From positions 1 through 64,000 of the forward strand of contig NZ_JAMHIW010000010.1 of NCBI RefSeq assembly GCF_023896955.1: a stretch of DNA of 64,000 nt, given 5' to 3'. Under the pieces are notes generated by a model. That model made no database searches, was not told the DNA's origin, and was given only the letters and a program-made list of their open reading frames with translations. Source of the DNA: Micromonospora sp. RHAY321. Its GTDB lineage: Bacteria > Actinomycetota > Actinomycetes > Mycobacteriales > Micromonosporaceae. The translations under genes and the position numbers were made by a program. Positions 61,031 through 64,000 of the stretch are shown here, piece after piece; position 1 is the first letter of the stretch; each line of letters starts with the position of its first letter.

Positions 61031-62164
61031 ATGGACCCTGCAGCCCCAGCCGCCAGCCCCGACGACAGCGCCCCGGACAACGCGACGTCCGGTGACCGTC
61101 GTCCCGGCTACCTCTACCGGCAGGTCGCCGCCTACCTCGCCAGCCACCCGGACCAGGTGCTCAAGGTCGGTGAGATCACCACCGCGATCGCCGCCCGCTC
61201 CTCCGGGGCGGTGTTCGAAGCCCTGAAGAAGATGGCCGCGGCCGGGTACGCCACCCACCACACCGACCCGCACCGCTTCCAGATCACCCAGGCCGGCAGC
61301 GACGCCGCAGGCACCCTCCCACCACCCCTGCCCCGCACTTTGACCAGCAGCGGCGGCGGCAGGTCGAGACGGCAGCCGGTAACACGGCCGAACGGGGACC
61401 TGTACTTCCCCCGCAAGCTCGCCGGAGCCACGGACGTCGACGTGCTGCGCCGCCTGCGTGAGAAGCGAATCCCGGTGCTGCTCTACGGGCCGCCTGGCAC
61501 CGGCAAGACGGCCCTCGTCGAAGCCGCCTTCCCCGACTTGCTGACCGTCGCCGGGACCGGGGACACCGTTGTGGAGGATTTCCTCGGCAACTTCATCCCC
61601 CTCCCGGACGGCGGTTACGAGTTCGTCTATGGCCCCCTCGTTGCCGCGATGCGCGAAGGCCGGGCCCTGCTGGTCGATGACGCGACCCTCATCGCTCCGA
61701 AGGTCCTCGCCGTGCTGTACCCGGCCATGGACGGCCGGCGGGTCATCACCATCCCCGGCTACCGCAACGAACGCGTCGAAGCCGTCGACGGGTTCTACGT
61801 CATCGCCGGCCACAACCCCGGCGTGCACGGCGCGATCCTCACCGAAGCCCTCGCGTCCCGCTTCGACGTGCACATCGAGGTCACTACTGACTGGGACCTC
61901 GCCCGCCACCTCGGCGTCCCCGCCCCCGCCGTGCAAGCGGCCATCGCCCTCAACACGGACCTGGCTGCCGGCCGGGTGTCGTGGGCGCCGCAGCTGCGCG
62001 AGTTGCTCGGCTTCGCCCGCGTCCGCAAAACCCTCGGCCTGCCGGCTGCCGTCGCCAATCTCGCCGGCCGCGCTCCCGAAGACGACCGCGAGTCGGTTGT
62101 CGCCGCTCTGCGGCAGCAGTTCGGCACCGACATCACCGCCCTGACCCTCGGCAAGCAACGCTGA
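61031..62164 (+). CDS. MoxR-like AAA+ ATPase with N-terminal winged helix
   Basis: This 377-residue ATPase has a winged-helix domain (YLYRQVAAYLASHPDQVLKVG, about 27-85) fused to an AAA+ core with Walker A LYGPPGTGKTALVEA (about 153), Walker B ALLVDDATLI (about 213) and NPGVHGAILTEALASRFDVH (sensor and arginine finger region). Walker B reads DD where DE is usual. It resembles CbbQ/NirQ MoxR proteins, which remodel a partner with a VWA domain; the next gene encodes such a protein 11 bases away. ATG 61031 has ACAGGAGACC upstream. Confidence 0.82.
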   Translation: MDPAAPAASPDDSAPDNATSGDRRPGYLYRQVAAYLASHPDQVLKVGEITTAIAARSSGAVFEALKKMAAAGYATHHTDPHRFQITQAGSDAAGTLPPPLPRTLTSSGGGRSRRQPVTRPNGDLYFPRKLAGATDVDVLRRLREKRIPVLLYGPPGTGKTALVEAAFPDLLTVAGTGDTVVEDFLGNFIPLPDGGYEFVYGPLVAAMREGRALLVDDATLIAPKVLAVLYPAMDGRRVITIPGYRNERVEAVDGFYVIAGHNPGVHGAILTEALASRFDVHIEVTTDWDLARHLGVPAPAVQAAIALNTDLAAGRVSWAPQLRELLGFARVRKTLGLPAAVANLAGRAPEDDRESVVAALRQQFGTDITALTLGKQR

Positions 62165-62175
62165 AAGGAGCCCTC

Positions 62176-63774
62176 ATGCCCCACCCCCACACCCACCTGC
62201 AGCCCGACACCACCACACCCGGCGTCGCCGATCCTGCCTGGCAGGACTGGAGCACCGCCTGGACCCGGCACGTCTCGGTCCTGACCGGCCGCACCGACCT
62301 GACCGTGACGGTCGCGCCCGGCGCTGGCGGCGGCGCCCCCGCCTGCTTCTACCCCGACGACCGGCGCATCGAAGTCGACGCCAGCCACATCGGTGCCCCC
62401 GACGTCGCCAACCCCCGCCGCGCCGGCCACAAGAAGCTCGTGCCCACCGCCTACGGGCTGCTCGTGCACGAAGCCGCCCACGCCGCCCACAGCCAGTGGC
62501 GCACCCCGCCCGGCACCCCACCGGTGGTGGCCGCCGTCGCCAAGGTCCTCGAAGAGTCGCGTATTGAGTACCGGCAGCGCAGCCGCCGGCGCGCCGACCG
62601 GCGGTGGCTTCGCCACACCGTCACCACGCTCCTCGACCCCGGCGACGCGCCCGTCGATGACCTGTGGCACGCCGGACACCTCGCTGGACTGCTCCTCGCC
62701 CGCGTCGACGCCCGCATCCTCACCGCCAAAGACATCCGCGGTGTCCGCGCCGCCGTCACGGCGATCCTCGGCCGCAAACGCCTCCTGCAGCTGCGTGACG
62801 TGTGGCGGCAGGCCCACACCGCTGACGACACCGACGCCGAGGCGATGATGGACCTGGCGTGGCGGTGGTGCCGCATCCTCGGCATCAACCCTGATCGGCA
62901 ACCAGATATCCCCGTGCCGGATCCGGGTGTGTTCGCTGGCCGACTCGCCCAGGCCCTGACCGACTACCTCGCCCACGCCACTGGTCTGACCCCCAGCGAG
63001 TATCGGGCCCGGCAGATCACCGCCCGGTTCTCCGCTCCCGCGACGTGGACCCGACGCGACCCCACCGACGGCGAACGCGCCGCCGCCCGCCACCTCGCCG
63101 CCCGGCTGCGTCGCGCCCGCACCCACCAACCCGAACCCGACACCCGGCCCAGCCTCATCCCACCCGGCCGGTTGCGCACCCGCCACGCCATCACCGCCCA
63201 AGCGCAGACCGCCGCCGGCACCATCCCCACTGCCACACCGTGGCAACGCCGCGCCGCGCTGCCGCCGCCGAAGCCGACCCTGCACCTGGGCGTCATCGTC
63301 GACGTGTCCTTCTCCATGCACCCGTACGCGGCGCCCATGTCGTCGGCCGGGTGGATCCTCGCCCACGCCGCCCGCAGCAGCGACGCCATCACGGCCACCA
63401 TCGCCTTCGGCAGCACGGTCACCCTGCTCATCGGCCCCCGGCAACGCCCCACCCACGTGCAGGAGATGCGCACCTTCGGCGGCAGCAGCACCTTCATCGA
63501 CGCCGTCAAGCTCGCCGACGAACTGCTGCAGCTACGCCAGCCCGGCAGGCTGCGGATGCTCGCGGTCGTCTCCGACGGCGACCTCGACGACATCCCGGCA
63601 GCGCAACGACTCGTCACCACCTTGCACCGCGCCGGATGCGCCGTGCTGTGGCTCCGCCCCGCCGACCTGGACGGGCACACCTTCACCGACACCACGACCC
63701 TCCTGGTGGCCGACCCGGTGCAGGCCATCGACCACGTCGCCGACGCCGCCGTCACCGCCCTCGAGCAGGCCTGA
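62176..63774 (+). CDS. VWA-domain protein with HExxH metallopeptidase-like motif
   Basis: This 532-residue protein has LLVHEAAHAAH (about 97) in its N-terminal half, an HExxHxxH zinc motif, followed by EESRIEYRQRSRRRADRRW. The C-terminal third is a von Willebrand A domain with the metal site DVSFSMH (about 376) and TFGGSSTFIDA. It forms a MoxR/VWA pair with the previous gene, as in CbbQ/CbbO or RavA/ViaA. Whether the zinc motif is catalytic is not known. ATG 62176 has AAAGGAG upstream. Confidence 0.8.
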   Translation: MPHPHTHLQPDTTTPGVADPAWQDWSTAWTRHVSVLTGRTDLTVTVAPGAGGGAPACFYPDDRRIEVDASHIGAPDVANPRRAGHKKLVPTAYGLLVHEAAHAAHSQWRTPPGTPPVVAAVAKVLEESRIEYRQRSRRRADRRWLRHTVTTLLDPGDAPVDDLWHAGHLAGLLLARVDARILTAKDIRGVRAAVTAILGRKRLLQLRDVWRQAHTADDTDAEAMMDLAWRWCRILGINPDRQPDIPVPDPGVFAGRLAQALTDYLAHATGLTPSEYRARQITARFSAPATWTRRDPTDGERAAARHLAARLRRARTHQPEPDTRPSLIPPGRLRTRHAITAQAQTAAGTIPTATPWQRRAALPPPKPTLHLGVIVDVSFSMHPYAAPMSSAGWILAHAARSSDAITATIAFGSTVTLLIGPRQRPTHVQEMRTFGGSSTFIDAVKLADELLQLRQPGRLRMLAVVSDGDLDDIPAAQRLVTTLHRAGCAVLWLRPADLDGHTFTDTTTLLVADPVQAIDHVADAAVTALEQA

Positions 63775-63934
63775 CAACAGCCCGCTCCACCCGACCGGAC
63801 CTGGACAGACGGCCGCCACTGCCGACGCCAGACGCCGCGGATGACTCCGCGTGCCTGCTCGACCGGCACGGGATCGGGTTCTTTCCCTGCACCGCCTCAG
63901 CCGCTTGCCCGGCTACCCCGCGCAACCCGCGCAC
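63775..63934. other. Gap before the last leader hairpin
   Basis: No gene seen in about 160 bases. Confidence 0.4.
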
Positions 63935-63964
63935 CCCGGGCACGGCCATGCGGCCGTGCCCGGG
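63935..63964. terminator. Perfect leader hairpin
   Basis: CCCGGGCACGGCC and GGCCGTGCCCGGG form a perfect 13-pair stem with an ATGC loop, 31 bases before the next start. Its sequence is related to the hairpin at 52392-52431. Confidence 0.65.
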
Positions 63965-63995
63965 ATTCCCCGCTCCGTACATCTCGGGAGACACC

Positions 63996-64000
63996 GTGAG
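63996..64000 (+). CDS. Start of a further gene, cut by the window edge
   Basis: GTG 63996 is preceded by CGGGAGA at good spacing, as for the other genes of this series. Only the first codon is visible, so no product can be named. Confidence 0.4.

Overview
The window is G+C-rich DNA with actinobacterial gene style: GTG starts, ATGA/GTGA gene overlaps and GC-rich hairpin terminators. Gene content (membrane-arm nuo cluster, DUF6153, DUF2752, F510_1955-type protein, BlaI/M56 pair, actinobacterial type IV secretion genes) suggests a Micromonosporaceae-like actinomycete. That placement is by eye. I saw no tRNA, rRNA, CRISPR array or intact integrase.

Positions 1-34 kb form a metal and envelope-stress island. 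It holds an MFS exporter under two CsoR-like operators, a CPH-type (CopB-like) copper ATPase under a third, a Tat-exported multicopper oxidase, a DUF305 lipoprotein and small membrane proteins. A BlaI/M56 pair and cell-wall enzymes are interleaved with them: NlpC/P60, a C39 peptidase, a coiled-coil wall protein, a lysozyme-like protein, an L,D-transpeptidase and a D,D-carboxypeptidase. Five promoter regions carry the same operator-like dyad, CTACTAT-N6-ATAGTAG, over a -10-like TACTAT; this suggests one regulon covering both metal and wall genes. An eight-gene operon at 13.8-22.1 kb encodes only the membrane arm of complex I, plus a degenerate NuoB/NuoD-like fusion with a His/Met-rich insert. 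Fragments at 25.1-25.6 and 28.3 kb are decayed copies of genes that are intact nearby. A P1B-4 ATPase with an ArsR repressor and a thioredoxin-like protein close this part.

Positions 35-64 kb look like part of an integrative conjugative element or plasmid. The left end has an SPPY DNA methyltransferase, a degenerate partner of it and a cytosine-methyltransferase remnant. A small scrambled zone follows (DUF5990 remnant, IS5 transposase remnant, lipoprotein), then a noncoding zone packed with TGACA/TGTCA pentamers in front of a sigma-like gene. Two outward-facing leaders share a 32/35 inverted repeat and GTGAG repeats at 10-bp steps; one faces the methyltransferases, the other the conjugation genes (pilin, VirB6-like, PrgI, VirB4, VirD4-like). 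Next come a replication-relaxation protein and a co-oriented series of accessory genes: two-wHTH protein, diguanylate cyclase, DUF6283, a lysozyme/NlpC wall hydrolase, DUF4314 protein and a MoxR/VWA pair. Many are preceded by a perfect GC-rich hairpin just upstream of the start codon. A less G+C-rich DUF6236 gene on the opposite strand looks like late cargo.

The best candidates for undescribed biology are the membrane-arm complex with its metal-binding-like fusion subunit, the shared dyad regulon, the polarised TGACA/TGTCA array, and the MoxR/VWA pair with an HExxH motif.
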